DNA of 64,000 bases from Myxococcus stipitatus (GCF_021412625.1 NZ_JAKCFI010000003.1:1142081-1206080), one strand, 5' to 3'. Positions 51,987 to 61,229 are shown, counted from the stretch's first letter. The notes: a model not told the origin generated them from the sequence alone. Numbers and translations: made by a program.

Positions 51987-54900
51987 ATGTCCCTCGTCGA
52001 AGGTCTCAAGGTCCGCTACCTGCCACAGCCCGAGTGGGGCGTGGGTCACCTGCTGTCGCTCCAGGAGGACGGCGCCAAGGCGCTCGTCGCCTTCCCCGCA
52101 CGCGAGGACGCGCCGGTGCTGGTGTCCACCAAGGGGGGCGCGCTGGTGTCGTATCCGCTGCCCAGGGGCGAGCCGGTGGTGACGTACAAGGGGCGGCTGG
52201 CCCTCATCGTGGCGGAGGAGCCGGGCGCGCGGGGCCTGCGGCGCTACGTGCTGCGCTACGCGGACACGGGCGAGGAGGACGAGCTGCCGGAGTCCGAGGT
52301 GCGCGCGCTGCCGCCGCGCTCGGACGTGCTGTCCACGCTGCGCGAGGGCCGGGTGGGGGACGCGCGCGCCTTCACCCTGCGCAAGCAGGCGCTGGTGCTG
52401 GACGACGAGCGCCGGTGCGACGCGCTGGGCGCGCTGCTGGCCAGCCGCATCATGGTGAAGCCGCACCAGGTGGGCGTGGTGCAGCGCGTGCTGTCCGCCC
52501 GCCGCCCCCGCTTCGTGCTCGCGGACGAGGTGGGCCTGGGCAAGACGATTGAAGCGGGCATGGTGTTCAGCGCGCTGCGCCTGTCGGGCCTGGCGCGCCG
52601 CTGCCTCGTGGTGGCGCCCAGCCACCTGACGGTGCAGTGGCTGGTGGAGCTGTTCCACAAGTTCAACCAGCTCTTCACGCTGATGGATTCGGACCGCTAC
52701 GCGCAGTCGCTCAAGGAGGCGCCGGACGTGTCGCCCTGGGCGCGCTTCCCGCTGGTCGTGACGAGCCTGGAGCTGTTGTCGCGCAGCGAGGAGCACCGCC
52801 GCGAGCTGGCCCGGGACGACGCGTTCTGGGACCTGGTCATCGTGGACGAGGCGCACCACCTGAAGGGCGAGCGCGCCTTCGAGGCGGCCCAGGTGCTGGC
52901 CAGGAACTCCTGGGGCCTGTTGCTGCTCACCGCCACGCCCATGCAACTGGACCCGGCCGAGTACCACGGCCTGCTCACGCTCATCGACGCGGCCACCGCG
53001 CCCTCGGTGGCGGGCTTCGAGGAGCGGCTCGCCCGCCAGGAGGAGCTGTCCACGGCGGTGCGCGCGCTGATGGAGGGTGGCAAGCCCGACGCGGCGGTGA
53101 AGGCGCTGGCGAAGCGCTTCCCGGAGGACGCGCGGCTGAAGACGTTGAAGGAGCGCGACGCGCTGCTGCAGCACCTGGCGGAGACGTACAGCCTGAGCGA
53201 CCGGCTGGTGCGCAACCGCCGCGCGGTGGTGGGCGGCTTCTCCACGCGGCGGCTGCACCGCCATCCCGTGGCGCTGCCGGCCGAGGAGCTGAAGGTGCGC
53301 GACGCGGCACTGGCGGCGCTGGCGGCCGGTTCGCTGCGCGGCGCGCCGCTGGGCAACGTGCTGCGCCGGCTGGAGTCGAGCCCCGCGGCCTTCGCGGGCG
53401 CGGTGAAGTCCAACCCGGTGCTCAAGGCGAAGGCGGACGAGCTGCGGCTGCCCTCGCGCGACGCGAAGTTCGGCGCCTTCCTGGGCGTGCTGCGCGGCGT
53501 GTGGAAGGCGGAAGGCGCGGCGAAGGTGCTCGTCTTCACGGAGAGCCGCGACACGCTGGAGATGCTCCAGGCGGAGCTGGGGCGCGAGGGCGTGGAGGCG
53601 CTGGGCTACCACGGCGACCTGCCGCTGGTGGAGCGCGACCGGCAGGTGGCGCGCTTCCGCGACCCGGAGGGCCCCAAGGTCCTGTTGTGCACGGAGGTGG
53701 GCGGCGAGGGCCGCAACTTCCAGTTCGCGCACCACCTGGTGCACTACGACCTGCCCTGGAGCCCGGCGACGGTGGAGCAGCGCATCGGCCGCCTGGACCG
53801 CATCGGCCAGACGCACCCGGTGGAGATCCACGTCTTCGACCCGGTGGGCACGCTGGCGTCGGACGTGCTCGCGCTGCTGGCGGACGCGGTGGGCGTCTTC
53901 GGCGAGACGGTGGGCGGCCTGGACGCGGTGCTGGAGGAGGTGGAGGACCGGCTGGCGGAGCTGGCGCTGGTGCCGCGCGAGGCGCGCGTGGCCTACGCGG
54001 GGGAGCTGAAGGCCCGGGTGGAGGCGGCGCGCGCGCAGGTCAAGCGCGCGTACGACCCGCTGCTGGACGTGCGCAGCTTCGACCGGCCCGCGGTGGAGCG
54101 GCTGGTGAAGCGCGCCCAGGAGCGCATGGGGCTGGACGACGACGAGGACGGCGACGACGCGCCCGGGCTGGAGGACGGCCTGTGGGGCGTGGCGCGGGAC
54201 CTGGACGAGCGGCTGGAGGAGACCGTCACGGAGCTGGCGCGCCGGGTGGGCATCGGCGTGGACACGGACGAGCAGGTGGAGGCGTTCCAGGTGGCCTTCC
54301 AGTTCGGCCACGCGCTGAAGGTGGACGGGCTGCCCGGCATCGACGTCACGGAGGACCGCACCCAGCTGGGCACCTTCTGGCGCGACACGGCGGTGGAGGC
54401 GGAGGAGCTGGAGTACTTCGCCACCGGCCACCCGCTGGTGGAGGCCCTCTTCGGCTTCCTGCGCGACGGCCCCTACGGCCGCAGCGCGTTCCGCTTCATC
54501 GAGAAGCGCGGCCCCCTGAAGGCGCGCGGCGTGGAGCTGCTCTACCACGCGCAGCTGCCGGAGCCGGAGGACACCTCCCCCGGCGCGCGCGTGCCCAGCC
54601 GCCAGCTGGCGCGCTTCCTGGAACGCACCCTCGTCCACGTCGCCGTCGTGGACGGACCCCAGGGCCCCAAGGCGGACACCACCGTGCTCGGCGCGCTGGA
54701 GACGGAGGGCAAGGGGCTCAAGGGCGACGAGGTGTCCCGCGCCTTCCCGGGCTTCGGCGCCTTCGTCGACGCCGCCGTCCCCGTGGGCCAGGAGGCCGCC
54801 GCCGCCGCCCTGGCGAAGCTCGCCGCGTCCGCGCGCAAGGCCATCGAGTCCGAACGCGACGCCACCCTCGAGCGGCTGCGCCTGTCCCTGGGCCACCAGG

Positions 54901-55028
54901 GGCTCGACCCCGCCGCCCTGGAGGCCCAGCTCGGCGCGGAGCACGCACACTACGAGCGACTCCTCAAGGCCCTGGGTGGGGTGAAACTGACCCTGGATTC
55001 GGCCTGCGGCTTCGTCATCAACCGCTGA
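51987..55028 (+). CDS. RapA/HepA-like SNF2-family ATPase
   Basis: A 1013-residue SWI2/SNF2 ATPase with the RapA/HepA layout. N-terminal beta-rich segments (LPQPEWGVGHLLSL) precede the helicase lobes: Walker A in ADEVGLGKTIEAG (residues 179-191), Walker B DEAH at 287-290, motif III LLLTATPMQ, and C-terminal lobe motifs (KVLVFTESRDTLEML, LGYHGDLPLVERDRQ, LCTEVGGEGRNFQFAHHLVH, IGRLDRIGQ). The last third (residues 650-1013) is a RapA-like C-terminal extension. RapA recycles stalled RNA polymerase after transcription; that role is inferred from similarity. The ATG at 51987 begins the protein-like part; no strong ribosome-binding site is visible. Confidence 0.91.
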   Translation: MSLVEGLKVRYLPQPEWGVGHLLSLQEDGAKALVAFPAREDAPVLVSTKGGALVSYPLPRGEPVVTYKGRLALIVAEEPGARGLRRYVLRYADTGEEDELPESEVRALPPRSDVLSTLREGRVGDARAFTLRKQALVLDDERRCDALGALLASRIMVKPHQVGVVQRVLSARRPRFVLADEVGLGKTIEAGMVFSALRLSGLARRCLVVAPSHLTVQWLVELFHKFNQLFTLMDSDRYAQSLKEAPDVSPWARFPLVVTSLELLSRSEEHRRELARDDAFWDLVIVDEAHHLKGERAFEAAQVLARNSWGLLLLTATPMQLDPAEYHGLLTLIDAATAPSVAGFEERLARQEELSTAVRALMEGGKPDAAVKALAKRFPEDARLKTLKERDALLQHLAETYSLSDRLVRNRRAVVGGFSTRRLHRHPVALPAEELKVRDAALAALAAGSLRGAPLGNVLRRLESSPAAFAGAVKSNPVLKAKADELRLPSRDAKFGAFLGVLRGVWKAEGAAKVLVFTESRDTLEMLQAELGREGVEALGYHGDLPLVERDRQVARFRDPEGPKVLLCTEVGGEGRNFQFAHHLVHYDLPWSPATVEQRIGRLDRIGQTHPVEIHVFDPVGTLASDVLALLADAVGVFGETVGGLDAVLEEVEDRLAELALVPREARVAYAGELKARVEAARAQVKRAYDPLLDVRSFDRPAVERLVKRAQERMGLDDDEDGDDAPGLEDGLWGVARDLDERLEETVTELARRVGIGVDTDEQVEAFQVAFQFGHALKVDGLPGIDVTEDRTQLGTFWRDTAVEAEELEYFATGHPLVEALFGFLRDGPYGRSAFRFIEKRGPLKARGVELLYHAQLPEPEDTSPGARVPSRQLARFLERTLVHVAVVDGPQGPKADTTVLGALETEGKGLKGDEVSRAFPGFGAFVDAAVPVGQEAAAAALAKLAASARKAIESERDATLERLRLSLGHQGLDPAALEAQLGAEHAHYERLLKALGGVKLTLDSACGFVINR

Positions 55029-55184
55029 GAAAGACTCGCGCGCGGAGAGATTTGACGGAGTGCGTCAGGCCTCCGCGCACGTGGTGTCGCACTGTGTCGC
55101 AACCAGTGGGGGAGGGTGCTGATTTTGGATACGGTCCACTTGACCGATTCCTCAGTCAACAAGATTCGGGGAATTTGATGATGT
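55029..55184. promoter_or_regulatory. Region upstream of the TadE/TadG operon
   Basis: A 156-bp gap between the SNF2 gene and the Tad operon, AT-richer than its surroundings at 55120-55184. It contains TTGAC, ten bases, GTCAA (55140-55159), an inverted repeat that also gives a TTGACC -35-like hexamer, but no good -10 follows. GGGGAA lies about 12 bases before the first start codon. Confidence 0.4.
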
Positions 55185-55973
55185 ATGGTTCCCCTCGCCA
55201 TGGCACCCACATCCCGTGAATCCGGCCAGGCCGCCGTGGAGTCAGCGCTGACGCTGCCTCTCGTCGTATTCCTGGTTTTGGGTACCTTGCAGCTCTTCAT
55301 GATGCTGCAGGCGCGGATCCTCGCGCAGGTGGCGGTGTACCGGGCGGTACGGGCGGGCAGCATCAATCACGGCGACTGCCTGCCGATGATGCACGCGGCG
55401 ATGGTGACGATGCTGCCCACGGTGGCGCGCACCGACAGCCCGGCGGCGCTGGCGCGGGCGTTCCGGCAGCGCGCCGACAACAAGTACCGCGTCACCAGCT
55501 CCTATGGAGAGCCGTTCGACGGGCCGCTGGTGGAGATCGTCCGCGAGTCGCCGGACGCGGGCTGGGTGCGGGGGCTGGAGCACGACGAGGACCTGTTGTT
55601 CGACCAGCCCACCGGCGACGCGGGGCTGGACGCGCGCACGTTGGAGATCCGCATGGTGGCCTGGTACTACATGCGCATCCCCTTCGCGAACTGGGTGATG
55701 AGCCGGATGTTCCTGGCCCACTTCGGTTTGAAGAACTACACGGCGACCAACCCGCTGATGCCGGCGCAGAAGCGCTCGGACTGGTGGCTGGACGAGCCGG
55801 TGGAGATTGGCCCCGACGAGTGGCCGGGCGGCGACCTGGGCGAGCGCATGGTGCAGTGGAGCAACCGGGGCCACTTCGTGTTCCCCATCCAGGTGCATGC
55901 GGCGATGCGGATGATGACGCCGGTCATGGCCCAGAACTTCCAGCGAGGCGCGGCATGTCCGGTCGGCTTGTGA
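55185..55973 (+). CDS. TadE-family pseudopilin-like membrane protein
   Basis: A 262-residue protein with a TadE N-terminus, RESGQAAVESALTLPLVVFL, the typical G-Q-A-x-V-E-x-A-x-x-x-P hydrophobic stem, followed by a long extracytoplasmic domain rich in Met, Trp and Arg. TadE/F proteins are minor pilins of Flp/Tad pilus systems. Start: ATG at 55185 or the in-frame ATG at 55200 (MAPTSRES). It overlaps the next gene by 19 bp, so the two are translated together. No TadA, TadB, TadC or prepilin peptidase is in the window; it may serve another secretion or adhesion apparatus. Confidence 0.85.
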   Translation: MVPLAMAPTSRESGQAAVESALTLPLVVFLVLGTLQLFMMLQARILAQVAVYRAVRAGSINHGDCLPMMHAAMVTMLPTVARTDSPAALARAFRQRADNKYRVTSSYGEPFDGPLVEIVRESPDAGWVRGLEHDEDLLFDQPTGDAGLDARTLEIRMVAWYYMRIPFANWVMSRMFLAHFGLKNYTATNPLMPAQKRSDWWLDEPVEIGPDEWPGGDLGERMVQWSNRGHFVFPIQVHAAMRMMTPVMAQNFQRGAACPVGL

Positions 55974-57484
55974 AGTCCTCGTCCCGGGGCCAGGCCCTGG
56001 TCCTGTTCGCGCTCACGCTGCTGCTGTTGGCGCTGATGGTGCTGCTGACGCTCGGCTTCGGCGTGCGCGCCAAGGAGCACATCGAGCTGCAGATGGCGAC
56101 CGACGCGGCGGCCTACAGCCAGGCGGTGGCGACGGCGCGCACGTTCAACGCCATCTCCGTGATGAACCGCGCGCAGGTGGCGCACATGGTGGCCATGGCC
56201 GGCACCCAGGCGCTCATCAGCCGCAGCAGCCAGGTGTTCGCGGCGCACTCGGTCTGCCAGACGGCCTTCCCGCAGCCCATGTGGCACGTGCTCGACACGG
56301 CGGCGGCCAACCAGACGCGCAGCCTCCAGGGGCGGGCGGGTGGCCTGTACCGGGCGGGGCTCAACATCTACGCGTCGCTTCTGCGCGACCACATCCAGGG
56401 GCAGAAGCTGGCGCTGAGCATCGCCCGCGCGGCGAACGGCGAGCTGCAAGCCACGCCGGAGGGCGCGGCGAAGAGCTTCTCCGAGCTCAACGGCGCGGAG
56501 GCGGTGCCGGAGCACGGGGACCTGATGAACGCGGCGCGCCGAGGCGACGCGCGCTGTGGCGGCGCGGTGTGCGCGGTGGGCGGCGGTTCGACGTCCAGCC
56601 TCAACGCGACCATGGGCAGCCTGGGGTGGACGTGGGTGCACAACCGGCCCACGGGCAGCGCGGGCTTCGGCACCGGTGGCGCGGCCCAGTCCACGGCCTT
56701 CCGCCACTACGGCAGCGCGGGCTCCATGGACCCCTCCACGTACGACACGGTGTCCGGTCGCAACTCCTGGGGGCACGACCACGGCAACGGGGTGCTGCCC
56801 ACCCGGTGCGTCAACACGCCGCCCGGCGTGGTGCCGGTGTCGGACGCGTGGGTGATGTCCGACGAGGAGCAGACCCACGAGGACCAGCACGTGTACGGCG
56901 TGCGCGCGCCGCCGGGGCAGACGCCGGAGGACGGCAAGCCCATGTACGAACAGCACACGCTGGGCGCGTGCGTGGTGTGTCCGGGCATCTGGCCCTTCTC
57001 CATGGCGTACAACGTGGACGAGCTCCGGCGCGGCGAGGCCAACCAGTACGGCCAGCCGAAGCTGTACGCGGTCATCCACCGCGACTACGGCAGCGACCAG
57101 CGCCGCGCGCATCCGGACCCGTGGAACCTGTTCTTCCGCTTCCGCTTCTCCCAGGAGAGCGACACGGAGTTCGACAACGCCATTCCGCTCGGGCGCTCGC
57201 GGCCCACCGGGCGCGAGAGCGTGCAGCGCAACCAGGTGGCGCTGTCGGCGGGCATCGTCTACTACCACCGGCCCTACGCGGCGGCGGCGGGAGGCGGGTG
57301 GCGCGAGCCCCCCAACTTCCTCAACCCGTTCTGGCGCGCGACGCTGGTGAGCGCCGAGGGCGCCGACGACGACAAGCCGGCCAACAGCCTGTCGACGGCG
57401 GGCTTCGCCGAGCACGCGCGGGTGCTGCGCGAGCTGGAGGAAGCGGGCTATCGCGGCGGCAGCCGGCGAGGGGCGGGGTACTGA
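55955..57484 (+). CDS. TadG-like membrane-anchored protein
   Basis: A 509-residue protein with a TadG-type N-terminus: RGQALVLFALTLLLLALMVL, then GFGVRAKEHIELQMATDAAAYS, where the Q-x-A-x-D-A-A-A-x-x motif is typical of TadG. The rest (residues 70-509) is extracytoplasmic with Gly, His and aromatic residues and few cysteines (CVVCPGIW). GAGG lies about 10 bases upstream of the ATG at 55955. It is the second gene of the operon and ends 1 bp before the next. Its likely location is the inner membrane with a large periplasmic domain; the exact role (pilus base, adhesion) is unknown. Confidence 0.83.
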   Translation: MSGRLVKSSSRGQALVLFALTLLLLALMVLLTLGFGVRAKEHIELQMATDAAAYSQAVATARTFNAISVMNRAQVAHMVAMAGTQALISRSSQVFAAHSVCQTAFPQPMWHVLDTAAANQTRSLQGRAGGLYRAGLNIYASLLRDHIQGQKLALSIARAANGELQATPEGAAKSFSELNGAEAVPEHGDLMNAARRGDARCGGAVCAVGGGSTSSLNATMGSLGWTWVHNRPTGSAGFGTGGAAQSTAFRHYGSAGSMDPSTYDTVSGRNSWGHDHGNGVLPTRCVNTPPGVVPVSDAWVMSDEEQTHEDQHVYGVRAPPGQTPEDGKPMYEQHTLGACVVCPGIWPFSMAYNVDELRRGEANQYGQPKLYAVIHRDYGSDQRRAHPDPWNLFFRFRFSQESDTEFDNAIPLGRSRPTGRESVQRNQVALSAGIVYYHRPYAAAAGGGWREPPNFLNPFWRATLVSAEGADDDKPANSLSTAGFAEHARVLRELEEAGYRGGSRRGAGY

Positions 57485-57485
57485 C

Positions 57486-58439
57486 ATGCGACGCTCGCGG
57501 GCGACACGGGGCCAGTCCCTGGTGGAGACGGCGCTGGGCTTGATGGTGTTCGTCACCATCCTGCTGTTCGGCATCTACTTCGCGGAGGTGGGCGCGCTGA
57601 CCCTCAAGGTGCAGGAGGCGGCCAACTTCACGTTGTGGAACGCCACCGGGCGCGTGATGCACGACCCGGAGGCCGGCGAGTGGCAGCGGCCGGCGGCCAT
57701 CACCGCGGCGGCGGCGGAAGCCAACGAGCGCTACGCGGACTTCGACGGGCGCAAGCGGATGGACGGGGAGGGTGTCACCATCCAGCTCGCCATCGCGCGC
57801 TCGCAGCCCATCGGGGTGGACTGCGAGACGTCCCTCCCGGCGGGCGTGCCGGACCTGACGCCCGCCCAGGCGGGGACCATGTTGTCGGGAGCGATGGACG
57901 TGCGCTCGTCGGGCATGCGGTGCTCCGCGTCCGCGCGGATGCGCGCCGAGCGCATCGGGCGCTTCATGGAGCCGCGCTTCTTCCGCGAGTCCCAGCGCGA
58001 AGCGGCGGCGGCCTTCACGGTGTGCGCGGCGGGCCGCGCCAACGGAGGGCGGTGCCCGGGCCAGTTCGCGATGTTGCTGGATGACTGGGGGTTGTCGACG
58101 GTGGCCGAGGGGCGCTCCTGCCCGCTGAGCGCCAACAGCGGCGCGGTGTGCGGCAACCGGGACTACTACCTCTGGGCGGAGCGGGTGTATCGCAGCAACG
58201 GTGGCGGCGGGAACGCGGGCACGGCGCTGGCGGCGCTGGTGGGCGCGGAGTCCGTCAACGAGGACCAGTTCTTCATGAGCTTCCGGGGCCACGAGGACCA
58301 GTACGAGGAGAACATCGGCGCGACCCACGCGGGTGGCCAGTCCATCTGGGAGACCACGCCCTTCCGCGCGCGCAACCTGTCGCGGACCTATGACGTCAGC
58401 CGGAAGGACAGCTGGCTCGGGGGCGTGCGCACGCGGTGA
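57486..58439 (+). CDS. TadE-like membrane-anchored protein
   Basis: A 317-residue protein with a TadE-type stem: RGQSLVETALGLMVFVTILL, then FGIYFAEVGALTLKVQEAA. The outer part contains several cysteines (for example CETSL, CPGQF and CGNRDYYLWAERV) that could form disulfides. It starts 1 bp after the TadG-like stop and overlaps the following secreted-protein gene by GTGA. Three such stem-domain proteins in a row (55185, 55955, 57486) suggest a hetero-oligomeric surface or envelope structure. Confidence 0.84.
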   Translation: MRRSRATRGQSLVETALGLMVFVTILLFGIYFAEVGALTLKVQEAANFTLWNATGRVMHDPEAGEWQRPAAITAAAAEANERYADFDGRKRMDGEGVTIQLAIARSQPIGVDCETSLPAGVPDLTPAQAGTMLSGAMDVRSSGMRCSASARMRAERIGRFMEPRFFRESQREAAAAFTVCAAGRANGGRCPGQFAMLLDDWGLSTVAEGRSCPLSANSGAVCGNRDYYLWAERVYRSNGGGGNAGTALAALVGAESVNEDQFFMSFRGHEDQYEENIGATHAGGQSIWETTPFRARNLSRTYDVSRKDSWLGGVRTR

Positions 58440-59413
58440 GGACGTGGCTCGTCGCGCTGTCGCTGGGAGGGCTGGTCGGCGCGTCGGCGCCGGCCCGGGC
58501 CGCAGTTCCCACGACGTCGCCCGATGCGCGGGTGTCCTCGACGCCCGGGGCCGATGCAGCGGCATCGGCCGCTCCCGTCGCGGGGAGCGCCGACGGGAAG
58601 GCGCGGCCCACGAGCGCTGGCGCTCGGTCCGACGCGAAGGCTTCGCCGCCACCTGCCGCGACGCGGCCTGGAGAGAAGGCCTCGGGCGCGGCGCCGCCTG
58701 CTCGACCCGGCGAGAAGCCTCGAGCCACCTCCGCTCCGGGCGGGGGAGGCGGGGCCGCCAACAAGGCCTCGGGCCCAACGGCTCCGGCTCCGCGTCGCTT
58801 CGCCTGGCCCACGCTGGCCGTGGTCGAGCAGGTGGACGCCAACGAGGTCATCGAGGCGGGGGGCGTTCCCGTCGTCCTGCACGCCGCGGTGGTGAAGGAG
58901 CCCATCCAGGACCTGGTGCAGCGCTTCGCGGATGCCTTCCGCGACGGCGGCCTCCACGTGCCGCCCGGCAACGAGCAGCCCCAGCTCGCCAGCGGCGCGG
59001 CCATGCTCACCGCCGTCGATATCTTCCAGGGGCTGACCTACACCGTCATCCTCCAGCCCCAGGCGCAGAATCTCACGCTGGTGTACCTGGGCGAAGCCAA
59101 CCACGCCCTGCGCCGCGAGCCCTCCGCCGCGGACGACGTCGCGCCCATGCCCCCCGGCTCGCGCGACGCGCTGCGCGTGTCCGACGAGGGGTCGCGCACG
59201 TTGTCCTTCCTCGTGCCCATGTCCTCGGCGGACATCCAGGCCTACTACGCGCGTGAGCTGACGCGGGGCGGATGGCGGCTCGCGGAAGGGGAGCGCGCCG
59301 TCTACACGCGCGGGGGCGAGGAGGTGCGCGTCGTCGACGAGGCCGCGGAGGGAAACCTGCGCTCCGTCGTCCTCCTGCACCGCCGCGTGCGCGCGCCGGG
59401 CCCCACGCCTTGA
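58436..59413 (+). CDS. Secreted Pro/Ala-rich protein of the Tad-like operon
   Basis: A 325-residue secreted protein. A GTG start at 58436 overlaps the preceding stop (GTGA). A signal peptide (WLVALSLGGLVGASAPARAA) is followed by a low-complexity Ala/Pro/Gly/Lys linker to about residue 120, then a folded region (FAWPTLAVVEQVDANEVIEA to VPMSSADIQAYYARELTRGGW). No lipobox. I do not recognise the folded domain; the end (REELTRGGWRLAEGERAVYTRGGEEVRVVD-type layout) resembles small periplasmic alpha/beta domains of unknown function. Probably it works with the three membrane-anchored proteins upstream. Confidence 0.75.
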   Translation: MRTWLVALSLGGLVGASAPARAAVPTTSPDARVSSTPGADAAASAAPVAGSADGKARPTSAGARSDAKASPPPAATRPGEKASGAAPPARPGEKPRATSAPGGGGGAANKASGPTAPAPRRFAWPTLAVVEQVDANEVIEAGGVPVVLHAAVVKEPIQDLVQRFADAFRDGGLHVPPGNEQPQLASGAAMLTAVDIFQGLTYTVILQPQAQNLTLVYLGEANHALRREPSAADDVAPMPPGSRDALRVSDEGSRTLSFLVPMSSADIQAYYARELTRGGWRLAEGERAVYTRGGEEVRVVDEAAEGNLRSVVLLHRRVRAPGPTP

Positions 59414-59414
59414 G

Positions 59415-59792
59415 TCACCGCCCCGTCTGGTACGTGTGGAGCGCCACGGCGTTGCCCTCGGTGTCCTGCAGCACCGCGTAGGCGCCATGGGCGCCCAGCG
59501 ACCTGCGCCCCACCAGCACCCTGCCTCCGGCGCGCGCGACGCGCCCCAGACAGCCGTCCAGGTCGCCACCCGCGTCCAGGTACACGCGGCTGCCCACGAG
59601 CGAGGGACGCAGCCCCGACGCCAGGACGAGCGCTCCCGTCACGTCCCCGGCCGCCTTGCGGGTGAAGACCGCGACGCGGGCACCATGGAAGTCCTCCACC
59701 CGCAGCGTCGTCCCGAGGACGGCCTCATAGAAGCGGGTGGCGCGGTCGAGGTCCACGACGGGAATCTCGAACCAGTTCACGCGATGACCCAT
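59415..59792 (-). CDS. VOC-family (glyoxalase/dioxygenase-like) protein
   Basis: A 125-residue protein with one complete VOC fold. It starts MGHRVNWFEIPVVDLDRATR, then FYEAVLGTTLRVEDFHGARV, and ends GAYAVLQDTEGNAVALHTYQ, with the usual metal-ligand positions at His3/Glu9-type strand ends only partly conserved. Members act in methylglyoxal or antibiotic detoxification or bind small molecules. A direct-repeat motif lies 60 bp upstream and is shared with the glutathione transferase promoter. Its stop almost touches the convergent operon end (2 bp). Confidence 0.88.
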   Translation of the reverse strand: MGHRVNWFEIPVVDLDRATRFYEAVLGTTLRVEDFHGARVAVFTRKAAGDVTGALVLASGLRPSLVGSRVYLDAGGDLDGCLGRVARAGGRVLVGRRSLGAHGAYAVLQDTEGNAVALHTYQTGR

Positions 59793-59851
59793 GCCCCTGC
59801 TCCTTCCCGGCGCGCGCGCGCCGATGAGGGAGCCACCCTGGGCCCAGGCCG

Positions 59852-59874
59852 TGTCAGCCGTGTGTCAGGTTTGT
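59852..59874 (-). promoter_or_regulatory. Direct-repeat operator-like motif upstream of the VOC gene
   Basis: Second copy of the motif at 2769-2791, identical except for one base: TGTCAG, five bases, TGTCAG, GTTTGT on the plus strand, with hexamers 11 bp apart. It lies 60 bp upstream of the VOC start codon and about 30 bp from the neighbouring gene end (59904). Spacing relative to the start is similar to the other copy, supporting a common promoter or operator function. Confidence 0.6.
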
Positions 59875-59903
59875 GCCTCGCGCTCCCGGTGGGGAGCGTC
59901 CGC

Positions 59904-60464
59904 TCAAGCGCGCAGCCGTTCTCGCAGCGTCTTGGCGCGGCCCTGCATGTCCGGGTCCATGCTGGTCAGCTCCACGGACTTCAGGCGCTGATCCAGGCTC
60001 TGCGGCACCTTCGTCTTCAGCTTGCCCTCTTCCGCCAGCACCTCCAGCTTCGCCAGCGCCTTGTCGACGATGCGCTCGCGCGGGTGGTCCAGCAGGCTGT
60101 CGAGGAAGTACGCGTCCTCGGGCAGCTCCGGGTACTTCTCCAGATAGTCCACCACGGCCTTCACCCAGTCGGCGCGCGTCTCGGACTCGGTGACCTTCTG
60201 CATGGCCTGCTTCTGGGCCTTGCGCTTGCCCTCCGGGTCGAACGTCTTCGCCAGTCCTTCCGGCAGCTCGCCGCCGGTGAAGAGCGCGTCCGCGGCGGCC
60301 TTGTACTTCTGGTAGCTCGCGCTGCGTTCGATCTTCTGCTGCGCCGGGTCGTCCTGCCGGGAGGTGTACTTGCTCCCCTTGCCCCGCTGGGCGTCGATTT
60401 CACGCCAGCTCTTGCTGCGCTTCCCGGAGAACCCGCCCCCGTTGTCGTCCCTGTCCTTGGCCAT
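59904..60464 (-). CDS. Conserved hydrophilic protein of unknown function
   Basis: A 186-residue protein, no signal or membrane helix, very charged (Lys/Glu/Asp). It begins MAKDRDDNGGGFSGKRSKSW and is mostly helical; the C-terminal part (EDAYFLDSLLDHPRERIVDK) has the look of a heat-repeat or scaffold. It starts 3 bp after the stop of the preceding gene, so both are co-translated. I do not recognise the family; it may be confined to myxobacteria. Confidence 0.8.
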   Translation of the reverse strand: MAKDRDDNGGGFSGKRSKSWREIDAQRGKGSKYTSRQDDPAQQKIERSASYQKYKAAADALFTGGELPEGLAKTFDPEGKRKAQKQAMQKVTESETRADWVKAVVDYLEKYPELPEDAYFLDSLLDHPRERIVDKALAKLEVLAEEGKLKTKVPQSLDQRLKSVELTSMDPDMQGRAKTLRERLRA

Positions 60465-60467
60465 CCT

Positions 60468-61229
60468 TCATCTCCCCTTGCGCGCGCTCCACAGCGCGGC
60501 GAGTCCGCGTTGGACGAGGGTGCGCACCGCCTCCAGCTCCTGTGAGGACAGGGGCTGCTCCTCGTCCTGCTCCGCCTCGAAGAGCGCCTCGTCCGCGTAC
60601 TGCCGCAGCGCCGAGGGCACCGGTGGAGCCGTCGTCTCCGTCTCCAGCGCCGCCGGGTGCACCGAAGCGATTCCCGGCGGCCAACCCAGCTCCAGCATGG
60701 CGTACAGCTCGAAGAGCAGGTGGCGGGCGACGCCGTATCCTTCGTCCGCGAGCCCCGCGGCGTCAAGCGCGCCCAGCATGGCGTCCTGACGGTTCTCGAA
60801 GGCGTGGAGCAGCCGCGTGCGCGACTTCTCGTCGTCCTCCAGGTAACGCCACGCGGCCTCGACGAATTCGCCGGACGGCTCGCCCGGATGGAAGGCCGCC
60901 GGTGGCACCGGCTTCACCTTCTTGGGACGCGCCGGACGCTCCTCCTCCAGCCGCACCGGCCGCCCCTCCTCCACCAGGTCCCAGAGCCCCAGCAGGTTCT
61001 GGTACAGCCGCCGCGCGATATCCGGCGAGGGGAAGCGCGGCTCCTCCTCGAAGAGGTCCGGGATGACATCACTGTGCGGGCGCCCCTCCGCGTGCGCGGC
61101 CCGCATGCGTTCGAGCACCTGGGCGCTGTCCAGCGCGCTGCCGGAGAGGTCCAGCAGTCCGTCGAGCGTCTGGGCGCCCTCGAACTGGCGCTGGAAGTCG
61201 GCACTTCGGTCCTTGGAGGAGCGGCTCAT
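60468..61229 (-). CDS. Conserved protein of unknown function
   Basis: A 253-residue soluble protein beginning MSRSSKDRSADFQRQFEGAQ, with a helix-rich body (IARRLYQNLLGLWDLVEEG; YLEDDEKSRTRLLHAFENRQ). The ATG at 61229 is preferred over one 13 codons upstream because the longer version adds an Arg-rich stretch. Downstream partner starts 3 bp later; the small gene at 61275 precedes it on the same strand by 45 bp, so the three may form one operon. Function unknown. Confidence 0.8.
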   Translation of the reverse strand: MSRSSKDRSADFQRQFEGAQTLDGLLDLSGSALDSAQVLERMRAAHAEGRPHSDVIPDLFEEEPRFPSPDIARRLYQNLLGLWDLVEEGRPVRLEEERPARPKKVKPVPPAAFHPGEPSGEFVEAAWRYLEDDEKSRTRLLHAFENRQDAMLGALDAAGLADEGYGVARHLLFELYAMLELGWPPGIASVHPAALETETTAPPVPSALRQYADEALFEAEQDEEQPLSSQELEAVRTLVQRGLAALWSARKGR

